This document shows, in pieces, positions 35,493 to 44,571 of a stretch of DNA of 56,320 bases. A model generated the notes under the pieces. It was not told where the DNA came from and ran no database searches. It saw only the letters and a program-made list of their open reading frames with translations. The position numbers and the translations under genes are program-made. Every line of letters begins with the position of its first letter. Positions within the stretch are counted from its first letter, which is position 1. The DNA comes from Gracilimonas sp040877545 (GTDB lineage: Bacteria; Bacteroidota; Rhodothermia; Balneolales; Balneolaceae). Where the stretch lies: assembly GCA_040877545.1 (NCBI GenBank), contig JBBDNN010000100.1, forward strand, positions 1 to 56,320, read 5' to 3'.

Positions 35493-36197
35493 TTATTTTT
35501 TTAGAACTGAAGATTTAAAACTGAATGGGAGCAGGTCAACGGTAAGATGTTCGGAAAGAGTTCCATCTGCATGATGCAGTTTAACGATGTGGTAAGGCAA
35601 ATGCTCTAATATTACCTGCCGGCAAGCACCGCAGGGACTGCTTACTTCGCCTTTTTTAGTATGCACATCAAGATGAAGAAATGTTGTGATGCCAGCTGCT
35701 ATGGCTTTTGCAATAGCCACACGTTCGGCACAAAGGCCTTTGGTCCAGTCACTAACTTCGATGTTTACCCCCTCAAAATAGCCGCCGTTAACAAATAGTA
35801 TTGCGGAAACCGGAAAATCTGAATTTGGGGTAACTGACTTTTTTAGCAGTTCTTTTAATTTAGGAAGTGATTTGAAGTCATCCTCCTGAACATGAAATAA
35901 ATTCTGATGTTCATCTGCGGGAGGATTTTTAGTTATGAGTACCTCCATCTCAAATTCATCTACCCAATAATTCAGATGTTCTACATCGGAATCTTCTAAA
36001 TATATTTTTGCAGGAATTTCACCTTCACTTAAACAAATACAACATGCCGATTGGATGGCCGGAATAGTAAGTGGATAAGTGATACTTTCTACTCTTACAC
36101 CCGTAAAGAATTTGCCTGTTTTACTTTCTACTATACAGGAAATTGAATTACCCGAATAAGGTGTATAAGCGTTTTGTTGTAGAGTTTTCCAGTTCAT
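35493..36197 (-). CDS. cdd: Two-domain cytidine deaminase with degenerate first domain
   Basis: Converts cytidine and deoxycytidine to uridine forms in pyrimidine salvage. The second domain is catalytic: CAE motif (Cys156, Glu158) and PCGACRQ (Cys189, Cys192) form the zinc site. The first domain keeps the fold marks (NAYTPYSG, GVRVESITYP) but has PAIQSA where the CAE motif should be. In E. coli Cdd the order is the other way round, active domain first. The ATG at 36197 (MNWKTLQQNAY) is preferred; a GTG at 36254 would add 19 residues not typical of the family. Followed by an amino acid kinase-fold gene. Confidence 0.82.
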   Translation of the reverse strand: MNWKTLQQNAYTPYSGNSISCIVESKTGKFFTGVRVESITYPLTIPAIQSACCICLSEGEIPAKIYLEDSDVEHLNYWVDEFEMEVLITKNPPADEHQNLFHVQEDDFKSLPKLKELLKKSVTPNSDFPVSAILFVNGGYFEGVNIEVSDWTKGLCAERVAIAKAIAAGITTFLHLDVHTKKGEVSSPCGACRQVILEHLPYHIVKLHHADGTLSEHLTVDLLPFSFKSSVLKK

Positions 36198-36349
36198 TTT
36201 ATAAGGATGATTTTCAAGGCCTGAAATGTACGTTATAGTAGCAGGGAACACCAAAAATTTTCTTGTCCGGCTGAATAAGATAAATTCTCCTTCTGTCGCT
36301 CTAGCAGTGACTTATAGGCTGCTTGCCATTCCTAAACTTCCTTCAGCGC

Positions 36350-38812
36350 CTAATTACTTTCAGGGGTCAGCGTCATGGTTTTGAAGTCAGCCTGCATAAA
36401 CAAGGTGCTGTCTTGGTGAAGCCAGCGATATTGGCCATCGAGCCACATATTGGTTTGATCTCCGTAATGATCGGAGAGTGGATTTCCTGACTGTCCTGTT
36501 GGCATTACGCTCTTGGTTCTGCTCAAATTAGAAAGATCTGCAATTCGGCGAAGGGAAGGGCCGAGGATCATATCGAAAGAATAATCCCAGTTATACTGCC
36601 CGTTATTTATGCTCATTCCATGACCAGGAACGGGATAAGGGCCTCTGCTTAAAATATTATTTACGATTAGTTTTAAAGTTCCAGATGCATCGGGATTTTT
36701 TGCCGCCATACTCAGAAATGGTGGTTCCAGTGTGAGGGAATGAAGCTGTTCCCAACGCCATTCAAAAGGTTCACTTCCAAGGGAATCACTTAAAAAGAAC
36801 AGTGCATCTTGCATGCTTTTTAGCACAATATCCTCTTTATCTTCAATTTCAGCCGTATTAATGTCATCAAAAAATGAACTGTTATTTTGAACAAAGTTCG
36901 TAAGGGTTCGAACGGGTATATTTTCGAGATTTATGAAACTGTTAAACACGTTCTCTCCAAAATCATCCATAAAAATATTTTCGGCAAGCTTTAAGAGGAA
37001 GGTGTCAAATATTGAAGCAGCGGTTGAATTTTTTTCGTATCTGAAATCCCAGTTATCGAGATAGGAAACTGCTAAATCAAAATTATAAGTTTCTTGCTGT
37101 TCGATGATATCCAAAATGATGGGTGTTAATTTTGCAGCAAATGCGGAATAGGTATCATTTTGAAGATCGGCAAATATCTCAGGTGTTAGCACTTCGTTCG
37201 CATTCAAGACTTCTTCTATGCGCTCAATCCTTGAAGGAGGTTCCCAGAAAGTGGCTATATAATAGGGATAACTGTCGGTTGTTAATTTGTTATTGGCATT
37301 GGCAATCCAGCCCTGTTCAGGATTTATCAACCGGGGCATTTCTTCATGTGGTATGAAACCCTGCCAATCTTCTTCCAGAGCCCAACCTTTCCGAAAACTA
37401 ATGGGATCGCCGGTGCGAATGGGAATATTACCTACAGAATACATAGCGATGTTTCCCTCCACATCTCCATACAGTAAATTAACCCCGGGAACACCATAAC
37501 CCGGCAAAGCATCCTTGAAATCCTGGAAATTTTCAGCCCAGTTAATTTGGTACAGTGTCCGCATTTCATTGGAATTTTCGTATCCGGTCCATCTCATGGT
37601 TATCAATTTGTCTTTGGTTAAATCCTCAACCGGATAAATATCAGAAATTACCGGGCCATGGTTAGTGAAACGGATTTCAAAGGGCTGGTCATCACCATCT
37701 TTTACTTTAATGATTTCTCTTTTCCTGGTGAATGATTCATAAACTGCGGTGGTATCAGTCAGTGAATCAGCAATAAAACGTCCTCGGTCTTCAGGATCTA
37801 CCTGTTCTATGAAAAAATCGGTGTCATCGCTCATAATGCTTGTGAACGTCCAGGAAAACTGATCATTTTGACCAAGAACGACGACCGGGGCACCAGGAAT
37901 TGTTGCTCCCGACACATTTTTCCCATCCAGGTTTAAATGCACCTCGTACCATTTCCCAGGTATATCGAGGCCGAGATGGGGATCACCTGCCAGCAGTGGA
38001 AAACCGGAATTTGTCCTGGAACCATCTACCACCCAGGCATTACTTCCAACATGAGTTCCTTCTGTTTGAAGCAGTTTTCGCTTGTTGATTTCCTGTTGCA
38101 ACATGGGCATAAGAGATGAGGTGAGGTTCATCGACTCCGTGTCATCAAGTGTGGTTGGGGCTTCACCGGGATATCTAAGTTGAAGCTCAGCAAACTGGGC
38201 GGGAGGTAGTACTGATTGTAAATATCCATAGGTAACTTCACTCCACCAGCTAATATTTAATTCCCATCCGAGCAATCTTCCTATGGCCAGTGTTCGAGTG
38301 GGATTCCAGTGTATTGGATCAACCCCGCTTAAGGAAAATTCAACCGGCAGGCGGTTTGTGTTATTTTCGATAAAAGAATTCACCCCGCTTGAATAGGATT
38401 CCAGAACCGAGCGCTCATTTTCATTCAACACTTCACGTTCAAGTTGTTGAGCCATTCTCCAAAAACCCAGGGTGCGCTGGTATTTATCCAGTTCAATCAG
38501 GTCATTACTGTCATCACTAAAAAATTCAGCAAATCTTCCCTCGGCTGCAATTTGTGAGAGCGTCATTTGCCAAAGCCGGTCCTGGGCATGTACAAATCCC
38601 AATGCAAAATATAGATCTTCCTCCGTATCTGCATAAATATGTGGTACTCCGTAGGTATCCCAATGGATATCAACTTCATTATTCAATCCATTCAAAGTGA
38701 TGATTTCTTCATAATCGGGAAGGGGTTTATAGAAGGTCCAATAGAAAGCAAGGCCGGCAAATCCAATAATGAGGATCAGGAAAAAAATCAGCAGTTTGAA
38801 AAAGGTATTCAT
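36350..38812 (-). CDS. Penicillin acylase family N-terminal nucleophile hydrolase
   Basis: A self-processing amidase with an N-terminal signal anchor (about 5-25), an alpha-subunit region to residue 256 and a beta subunit opening with Ser257 in GSNAWVV, the nucleophile exposed by autocleavage. The LLAGDPHLGLDIPG motif typical of the family follows. Length 820 is normal. Members cleave penicillins, acyl-homoserine lactones or other amides; substrate cannot be assigned here. It acts in the periplasm. Confidence 0.88.
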   Translation of the reverse strand: MNTFFKLLIFFLILIIGFAGLAFYWTFYKPLPDYEEIITLNGLNNEVDIHWDTYGVPHIYADTEEDLYFALGFVHAQDRLWQMTLSQIAAEGRFAEFFSDDSNDLIELDKYQRTLGFWRMAQQLEREVLNENERSVLESYSSGVNSFIENNTNRLPVEFSLSGVDPIHWNPTRTLAIGRLLGWELNISWWSEVTYGYLQSVLPPAQFAELQLRYPGEAPTTLDDTESMNLTSSLMPMLQQEINKRKLLQTEGTHVGSNAWVVDGSRTNSGFPLLAGDPHLGLDIPGKWYEVHLNLDGKNVSGATIPGAPVVVLGQNDQFSWTFTSIMSDDTDFFIEQVDPEDRGRFIADSLTDTTAVYESFTRKREIIKVKDGDDQPFEIRFTNHGPVISDIYPVEDLTKDKLITMRWTGYENSNEMRTLYQINWAENFQDFKDALPGYGVPGVNLLYGDVEGNIAMYSVGNIPIRTGDPISFRKGWALEEDWQGFIPHEEMPRLINPEQGWIANANNKLTTDSYPYYIATFWEPPSRIERIEEVLNANEVLTPEIFADLQNDTYSAFAAKLTPIILDIIEQQETYNFDLAVSYLDNWDFRYEKNSTAASIFDTFLLKLAENIFMDDFGENVFNSFINLENIPVRTLTNFVQNNSSFFDDINTAEIEDKEDIVLKSMQDALFFLSDSLGSEPFEWRWEQLHSLTLEPPFLSMAAKNPDASGTLKLIVNNILSRGPYPVPGHGMSINNGQYNWDYSFDMILGPSLRRIADLSNLSRTKSVMPTGQSGNPLSDHYGDQTNMWLDGQYRWLHQDSTLFMQADFKTMTLTPESN

Positions 38813-38874
38813 AGAAAGGTATGGTATTGAAAATAATAAGTGACAAATTAAAAAAACCTTCGACCAGAAAGAAG

Positions 38875-38926
38875 AGGTGCAAGGTCCAAAATTTTAGGTG
38901 CAAGATTTTCAGGCTCACTTGCACCT
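38875..38926. repeat. Word-like intergenic inverted repeat (AGGTGCAAG family)
   Basis: AGGTGCAAG occurs twice (38875-38883 and 38896-38904) and its inverse complement CTTGCACCT once (38918-38926), so alternative hairpins can form. Related words recur at 39711-39722. Confidence 0.65.
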
Positions 38927-38945
38927 TGCATCTAAAAGCTGATAA

Positions 38946-39653
38946 CTATTTATCCTGAATTTCAGCCAGTTTCGATAAGGCCCGGTCTTTCAGGTTTTCA
39001 AAATTACCGGGCGGAATATGTCCGCAGGTATATTGGTGGTACAGCCAGACAATGTATGTTGCCATCACATCTTCGTAACAGTAATGTTCAATGAGATCCA
39101 ATTCACCCCGCTGAAACATCGGTAGTACCTGATCTCCTTCTCCGGTTTTTTTGAAAGGAATTCCTATTAACTGCCCCAGGTGTTTTAGCTTTGGCCAGGA
39201 ACTTGCGCCGTAGTTACTGAATTCATCTACCAAATCCACGTTATGGCGGCTGTAACGATAGCGGATATCATAATCACTCATTCGAACCGGCATTTGCAGG
39301 CCATGTTTCATGGCGCGATAAGTGAGCACGGGAATATCAAATCCTTTGCCGTTGTGGTGGATCAATCCAAAATCTTTATAGGTACCGATGGCATTAAAAA
39401 TCTGTTTCAAGCCATCTTTTTCATCTTCTCCGTTCCACGATACTTTTTGCTTAGGCCCGCCTGTCTGTTCGATCCATAAGCCTACCCAGGATACCATGCG
39501 GTGATACATTGGCGGTAAAAAGCCCACTTTATTTCGAGCCAATTTCTCGCCCGCAATCATTAAGATCGTTTCATCATCCGAATCCTGATCATCCAGAACA
39601 GTACGGATAAATTCAAAATCAGGAATGGTTTCTAAATCAAAAATAAAAAACAT
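38946..39653 (-). CDS. Predicted 3-prime-5-prime exonuclease (PolB-like, DEDD fold)
   Basis: A 235-residue DnaQ-like exonuclease domain standing alone. Exo I motif FDLETIPD is at residues 4-11; Exo II-like GLIHHNGKGFDIPVL gives the second acidic site; the third is YCYEDVMATY near the C-terminus. It matches the predicted PolB-like exonuclease group, with no polymerase domain attached. DNA repair or RNA processing is inferred. Confidence 0.8.
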   Translation of the reverse strand: MFFIFDLETIPDFEFIRTVLDDQDSDDETILMIAGEKLARNKVGFLPPMYHRMVSWVGLWIEQTGGPKQKVSWNGEDEKDGLKQIFNAIGTYKDFGLIHHNGKGFDIPVLTYRAMKHGLQMPVRMSDYDIRYRYSRHNVDLVDEFSNYGASSWPKLKHLGQLIGIPFKKTGEGDQVLPMFQRGELDLIEHYCYEDVMATYIVWLYHQYTCGHIPPGNFENLKDRALSKLAEIQDK

Positions 39654-39664
39654 AAGCAGTTATT

Positions 39665-39735
39665 AGGTTCAAGGTTTTAGATGCGAGGTTCAAGATGTGC
39701 GGGGTCTTGAACCTTGCACCTTGTTTCTTGAACCT
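39665..39735. repeat. Word-like intergenic inverted repeat (AGGTTCAAG family)
   Basis: AGGTTCAAG appears at 39665-39673 and 39686-39694; TCTTGAACCT at 39705-39714 and CTTGAACCT at 39727-39735. The central pair forms a ten-base perfect stem. It fills most of the gap between the exonuclease and asparaginase genes. Confidence 0.7.
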
Positions 39736-39736
39736 G

Positions 39737-40732
39737 TCAAACCGTTAATTCTCCGGCTAAGGATTTTTCAAACAACTGTTCAATATCGGTTTTGGAATCG
39801 TAATGTGCCATTAAAAACATTAACTTGGTAAGAGCAGCTTCCATGGTCATATCTCCGGCGCTTATGGCACCGAGTTCTAAGGCGGCACGTCCGGCAGGAT
39901 ATTGGCTAAGATCTACCGCATCAAAATCGGCCTGGGATACTACAGCAACGGTAATTTCACTATCCCGGCATTTCTTTAAAAAAGGAAGCAGGCTAAAATC
40001 ACCTTTTACCGGGAAATTCCCGCTGCCGTAAGCCCGGATAATAATTGCCCGAAGGGTTCCTAAGTCCAGGTTATCCAAGAAAGCAGGATCAAGATTGGGA
40101 TAAATGGTTAGTACAAACACATCATTTGAAAAAGCTGCATTATTTTGAAAGGTACCATCTTCAAAACTTTCGCTGATTCGTCGCTCAATTTGAATGCCTA
40201 TGTCGGCGAGCGGAGCAAAATTGGGTGAACCAAAAGCGTCAAAATCTCCAATACTCATTTTTGTGGAACGGTTTCCGCGGTAAAGCGCATCATTAAAACA
40301 AATTCCCACTTCATAGAAAGGCATCGTTGCAAGTTCAACCGCATTCACCAAATTGCGGCGGGCATCGCTTCTAATGCTGCTCATGGGTAATTGACTTCCG
40401 GTAAAAATTACCGGCTTCTCCAGGTTTCTCAGAGCGAAACTCAAAGCGGAAGCGGTATAAGCCATGGTATCAGTACCATGCAGAATTACAAAGCCATCAT
40501 ATTGATCGTAATGCTGCTCAATACAATTTGCAAGTTCAACCCAATGGGAGGCGCTGATGTCGGAACTATCTTCAAGAAAAAGAGGAAGAGTTTTAATTTG
40601 TGCAATTTGATCGAGCTCCGGAATTTCATCATGCAGAACTTTTGACCATGCCTCGGGGTTGAATTCTACACTGGCCCCTTTTGCACTCATTGCAATAGTT
40701 CCGCCGGTTTGTATAAGCAATATATTTTTCAT
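39737..40732 (-). CDS. ansA: Type I L-asparaginase
   Basis: Hydrolyses asparagine to aspartate and ammonia. The first catalytic Thr is in LIQTGGTIAM (about 10-15) and the second Thr with its Asp in VILHGTDTMAYTA (about 84-93). No signal peptide, so it is the cytoplasmic type I form. Length 331 fits. Confidence 0.9.
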   Translation of the reverse strand: MKNILLIQTGGTIAMSAKGASVEFNPEAWSKVLHDEIPELDQIAQIKTLPLFLEDSSDISASHWVELANCIEQHYDQYDGFVILHGTDTMAYTASALSFALRNLEKPVIFTGSQLPMSSIRSDARRNLVNAVELATMPFYEVGICFNDALYRGNRSTKMSIGDFDAFGSPNFAPLADIGIQIERRISESFEDGTFQNNAAFSNDVFVLTIYPNLDPAFLDNLDLGTLRAIIIRAYGSGNFPVKGDFSLLPFLKKCRDSEITVAVVSQADFDAVDLSQYPAGRAALELGAISAGDMTMEAALTKLMFLMAHYDSKTDIEQLFEKSLAGELTV

Positions 40733-40920
40733 CTTGATTTATTCCTGTGTCCGTTTAAATTGTTGCTTCACATTGAATTCATAAAAATGTGACATAGTTC
40801 ATTGATTTTTTTCAAGCGTCTTTGGAAGCGCTGCAAAATAAGTTAAACCTGTTACTTCAAAAACACACTACAAAACCTTTTCCAAAAAAGGCTTTTTGTA
40901 CTGCATACAAAGGAGAACCT

Positions 40921-43047
40921 ATGAAAGTTTACAATCCCACTCACATCAGAAATGTAGTTTTGCTCGGGCATGCCGGCTCCGGGAAAACAACGTTAGCCGA
41001 AACAATGCTTTTCGAAGCCGGAGCCATTAATCGCAGAGGTTCAGTTGAGGAAAGAACCACTATCTCGGATTATAATCCTCTTGAAAAAGAAAAACAGAAA
41101 TCAATTTTTTCATCGTTCATGAATTTGGATTGGCGTGGGCACAAAATAAATTTAGTTGATACTCCCGGAACAGCTGATTACATAGGGGAAGTAGCAGGAG
41201 CGGTTCGAATAGCCGACACGGCAATTTTTACCCTAAGTTCGGAACAGGGAGTTGAAACGGCCACAAACTCGCTTTGGAAATATGTGCAGAAATATAATGT
41301 GCCGTCTATGTTTGTGGTGAATAAACCTGATAGTGAATATTCCAATTTTTGGAAAACGGTGGATCAGGCAAAAGAGAATTTCGGGAGAGAAGTTACAGTG
41401 ATTCAATATCCTTTCAGTGAAGGGCCGGAATTTCATGCTATTATTGATGTGCTTCGGATGAGAATGTATGAATTTCCTGAAAATGGAGGGAAACCGGATA
41501 AACTTCCCATCCCTGACAGCGAAAGGGCGCGGGCTGAAAATCTGCACCAGGAATTGGTGGAAACCATTGCCGAGAATGATGAATCCCTGATGGATATCTA
41601 CTTTGAATATGGCGAGCTGGATGAAGATCAGATGCAGGATGGGCTGCATATTGCGCTGGTAAACAGCCAAATTCATCCGTTGTTCTGTGTGTGTGCTGCC
41701 CGAAATATGGGCGGCGGGCGAATTATGGGTTTTCTGGATGATGTAGCCCCAAATCCGCTTCAGGCTAATCCTCCTAAAGATATTGAAGGAAAGGAATTCC
41801 CACTTGATGCAAAGGGAAAGCCGGTTATGTTTTTATTTAAAACTCATTCAGAATCACATGTAGGAGATTTGGTTTATTTTAAATTATATGGCGGTTCTGT
41901 TCGCCCCGGAATGGATCTGGTGAATAGCACGAATTCTGCATCTGTACGTCTGGGAAATTTATTTTTGACTGAAGGGCATAAACGCATTGAAATCTCTCAG
42001 ATAAATTGCGGTGATATTGGCGCAGTGGTAAAACTGAAGGATAGTGAAGTAAACGATACCCTCCACGAGAAGGGAATGAACGTAAAACTACAACCTATTG
42101 AATTTCCACCCACAACCATTCGAACTGCGGTAAAACTTCGGATTGAAGGGGATGAAGATAAACTCGGACATGCACTGCATCAAATTCACCGGGAAGATCC
42201 TTCGGTAGTAATAGAGCATAGCCAGGAATTAAGGCAGGTGATTATTCACGGCCAGGGAGAGGAGCATCTTGGGGTAATTGAAGATCAACTTCGTAATCGT
42301 TTTAGCCTGGATGTAGAATTTATCACCCCAAAAATTCCCTATCGCGAAACCATTACAAAACCTTACCGCGCGCATTATAAACATAAAAAACAATCGGGCG
42401 GAGCAGGCCAGTTTGCCGAGGTGCATATGTTGATAGAACCTTATACCGAGGGGATGCCAACTCCCGATGATATGAAAGTACGCAGCACAGATATTCAGGA
42501 TTTACCCTGGGGCGGAAAGTTGGTATTTCATAACTGTATTGTGGGCGGGGTGATTGACAACCGTTTTATGCCTGCAATTTTGAAAGGAATTATGGAGAAA
42601 ATGGAGAATGGGCCTATGAGCGGATGTCGTGTTCGGGATATCCGAATATCGGTTTATGATGGCTCCATGCATTCGGTTGATTCCAATGAAAACGCTTTTA
42701 AAACCGCAGCTCGTATGGCATTTCGGGATGGTTTTATGAAAGCGTCTCCCCAGTTATTGGAGCCGGTATTTGAAATCGAAGTAAATGTGCCGATGGAATT
42801 TATGGGTGATGTTTTGAGTGACCTGGGTACCCGCCGTGGACAAATTCAGGGGATGGATGGTGAAGGTTCTCTGCAAAAAATAAAGGCTCATGTTCCTTTA
42901 GAAGAACTGGATCATTATTCAACCACACTCAAATCTCTGACGCAGGGAAATGCTACCTACAGCCGCACATTTTCGCATTATGCGTCCGTTCCATACGACG
43001 TACAGGAAAAGGTGATTAAAGAAAACCTGGTACTCGAAGAAGCTTGA
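40921..43047 (+). CDS. Elongation factor G paralogue (EF-G-like GTPase)
   Basis: A 708-residue translational GTPase of the EF-G/Tet(M)-like superfamily. G1 GHAGSGKTT near 16; G3 DTPG; G4 NKPD in place of the common NKxD pattern still fits; domains II, III, IV (YRETITKPYRAHYKHKKQSGGAGQ) and V are present. The switch I and II details differ from canonical EF-G: the RGITI motif is KQKSI. It stands alone, not in a str operon with rpsL, rpsG or tuf, so it is probably the second, non-canonical copy (EF-G2-like). ATG 40921 has AAAGGAG six bases ahead; the frame opens 33 codons earlier without support. Confidence 0.85.
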   Translation: MKVYNPTHIRNVVLLGHAGSGKTTLAETMLFEAGAINRRGSVEERTTISDYNPLEKEKQKSIFSSFMNLDWRGHKINLVDTPGTADYIGEVAGAVRIADTAIFTLSSEQGVETATNSLWKYVQKYNVPSMFVVNKPDSEYSNFWKTVDQAKENFGREVTVIQYPFSEGPEFHAIIDVLRMRMYEFPENGGKPDKLPIPDSERARAENLHQELVETIAENDESLMDIYFEYGELDEDQMQDGLHIALVNSQIHPLFCVCAARNMGGGRIMGFLDDVAPNPLQANPPKDIEGKEFPLDAKGKPVMFLFKTHSESHVGDLVYFKLYGGSVRPGMDLVNSTNSASVRLGNLFLTEGHKRIEISQINCGDIGAVVKLKDSEVNDTLHEKGMNVKLQPIEFPPTTIRTAVKLRIEGDEDKLGHALHQIHREDPSVVIEHSQELRQVIIHGQGEEHLGVIEDQLRNRFSLDVEFITPKIPYRETITKPYRAHYKHKKQSGGAGQFAEVHMLIEPYTEGMPTPDDMKVRSTDIQDLPWGGKLVFHNCIVGGVIDNRFMPAILKGIMEKMENGPMSGCRVRDIRISVYDGSMHSVDSNENAFKTAARMAFRDGFMKASPQLLEPVFEIEVNVPMEFMGDVLSDLGTRRGQIQGMDGEGSLQKIKAHVPLEELDHYSTTLKSLTQGNATYSRTFSHYASVPYDVQEKVIKENLVLEEA

Positions 43048-43054
43048 CAGCTTT

Positions 43055-43089
43055 ACAGTGAATCAGTTAGCAGTAATCAGTGAACAGTT
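43055..43089. repeat. CAGTAATCAGT-type intergenic repeat
   Basis: Near-tandem variants of AATCAGT and AACAGT; the unit GTAATCAGTGAACAGT at 43073-43088 recurs at 52035-52050 with one difference. Located between convergent EF-G and cation-efflux genes. Confidence 0.6.
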
Positions 43090-43136
43090 GCTTGCTGACT
43101 TGAAAAGTTTATTACAAATTTTGATAGCTGCAAAAG

Positions 43137-44006
43137 CTAATCCGGTTCAACGTGAATGAGGATATCGGCAATTTCAGGCAGCTGTTTTTGAATTTCATCT
43201 TTTAGCCTGTGGGCAATTTCGTGTCCTTTTTTTACAGGAATATTTCCTGAAACTATGAGGTGTAAATCAACATGAAAAACCATGCCTGTTTTGCGGACGA
43301 TGCATTTTTCAGTGTCTATCACTCCATCTACTTCCTTCGAAACATTTCTGATTTTAGCTATTAGATCATCATACAGATGTTCGTCCATGATTTCTCCAAG
43401 AGCGGGACGAAAAATCAGATATGCGTTGTAAAGGATAAAAAAGGAAGCAGCCAGGGCAGCCCAATCTTCTGCTTTCTCAAAGCCTTCCCCGAAAAAAATG
43501 GAAATAGAGATTCCTACAAAAGCAGTGAGAGAAGTGACCGCATCACTCCGGTGATGCCAAGCATCTGCTTTCAGCGATGAGCTTTTTGTTTCATCACTTT
43601 TTTTAGAGACAAAACGGTAAAAGAATTCTTTAGTAATGATAACACCGCCCAAAACAAGCAAGGTATAATTTTCCGGAGTTTCCTGAGGAGTTTGTATGTT
43701 TTGGATGGCCCGGTAAGCTATAACTGTAGCAGAAATCACCAAAAAACCAACTATGGCGAATGTTACAAGCGGCTCTGCTTTTCCGTGTCCGTAAGGGTGA
43801 TTATCATCGGGTGGTTTGGCAGAGTATTGGATTCCGAAAAGCACCAGCAGGGATGCAAAAACATCGGTGGTAGATTCAATGGCGTCCGCAATCAAGGCGA
43901 AAGAATTGCCCAAAATCCCGGTCACCCCTTTTGCTATCGCAAATAAAGCATTCCCAAAAATACTGATAATTGCGGTGCTAACTGCTGTTTGATGGGTGGA
44001 TTTCAT
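43137..44006 (-). CDS. Cation diffusion facilitator (metal efflux)
   Basis: Proton-driven exporter of Zn2+, Fe2+ or related ions. Six membrane helices; the metal site A is made by Asp in ADAIESTTDV (DxxxD-type in helix 2) and HHRSDAVTS in helix 5; a cytoplasmic C-terminal domain (about 200-289, ending IADILIHVEPD) has His residues for site B. Metal choice (site A has D..D and H..D) would fit zinc or iron, not decided. Confidence 0.88.
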   Translation of the reverse strand: MKSTHQTAVSTAIISIFGNALFAIAKGVTGILGNSFALIADAIESTTDVFASLLVLFGIQYSAKPPDDNHPYGHGKAEPLVTFAIVGFLVISATVIAYRAIQNIQTPQETPENYTLLVLGGVIITKEFFYRFVSKKSDETKSSSLKADAWHHRSDAVTSLTAFVGISISIFFGEGFEKAEDWAALAASFFILYNAYLIFRPALGEIMDEHLYDDLIAKIRNVSKEVDGVIDTEKCIVRKTGMVFHVDLHLIVSGNIPVKKGHEIAHRLKDEIQKQLPEIADILIHVEPD

Positions 44007-44033
44007 TTAGAGAGTTAAGTAGTATCGAACAAA

Positions 44034-44386
44034 TTATTGCTGCTTCTGTTTACTAATTACTGTTTTCAAATCCTTTTTATTTTGAGGAAGGTCTTGGGTT
44101 GCTATCTCCCAAATCAGCTCATAATCGATACCAAAATAAACATGTGAAATCTGATTTCTCGAGCCATACATTTTTTCCAGGGAAGTTTCGGTTATCTTTT
44201 TCTAATGTTTTCAGGAATATGTTTTGAAGCCTCTCCAATTATTTCAAAGTTTCTGGTTACCGCATCAACTATTAGATTATTAGATTTGAACTCTTCCAAA
44301 GATATTCCATCTATATATTCATCAATTCTATTCATTGAAGTCAAAATATCATCTAAATACATATCAACCCGACGTTTTTGATTCAT
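44034..44386 (-). pseudogene. HepT toxin (DUF86), inactivated
   Basis: HepT is the HEPN RNase/AMPylation-target partner of MNT antitoxins. The frame from ATG 44386 reads MNQKRRVDMYLDDILTSM to IPENIRKR, then meets TAA (44192-44194) where relatives have Tyr before the PKLPWKK segment. A second lesion follows: only six A bases near 44175, so the sequence after PWKK is out of frame; with seven A bases it continues MYGSRNQISHVYFGIDYELI to a stop at 44034. The HEPN catalytic RxxxxH (RNQISH) is thus beyond both lesions. Its ATG overlaps the antitoxin stop (ATGA). Confidence 0.75.
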
Positions 44387-44556
44387 ATGTATTTTACTTG
44401 GTTTAAAATAGCATCTTTAAGTTGTTCTTTTAAGGCTTTACTTGAAACTAAATCGACTTTTGTCTTTAATGCCATCTCTAAAAAATCCTTAAGATCAAAA
44501 AAAGCCCATCCTAAAGGTTTACGAAACTCAACTAAGATATCGATATCTGATCCTGT
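44383..44556 (-). pseudogene. MNT-domain antitoxin fragment, N-terminus missing
   Basis: The frame reads TGSDIDILVEFRKPLGWAFF to LKEQLKDAILNQVKYI, the second half of a minimal nucleotidyltransferase (MntA) including GSDIDI. A TAA lies directly before the Thr codon and the upstream strand and GSxARG motif are absent. Only 15 bases separate the fragment from the stop of the metallo-hydrolase gene, suggesting a deletion joined them. With hepT it is a dead toxin-antitoxin module. Confidence 0.7.
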
Positions 44557-44571
44557 TTAACAAATTCTAAA

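Noticed and set aside
40822..40920. N-terminal extension of the EF-G paralogue
   Set aside because: ATG at 40921 has a strong AAAGGAG and begins exactly at the family N-terminus.
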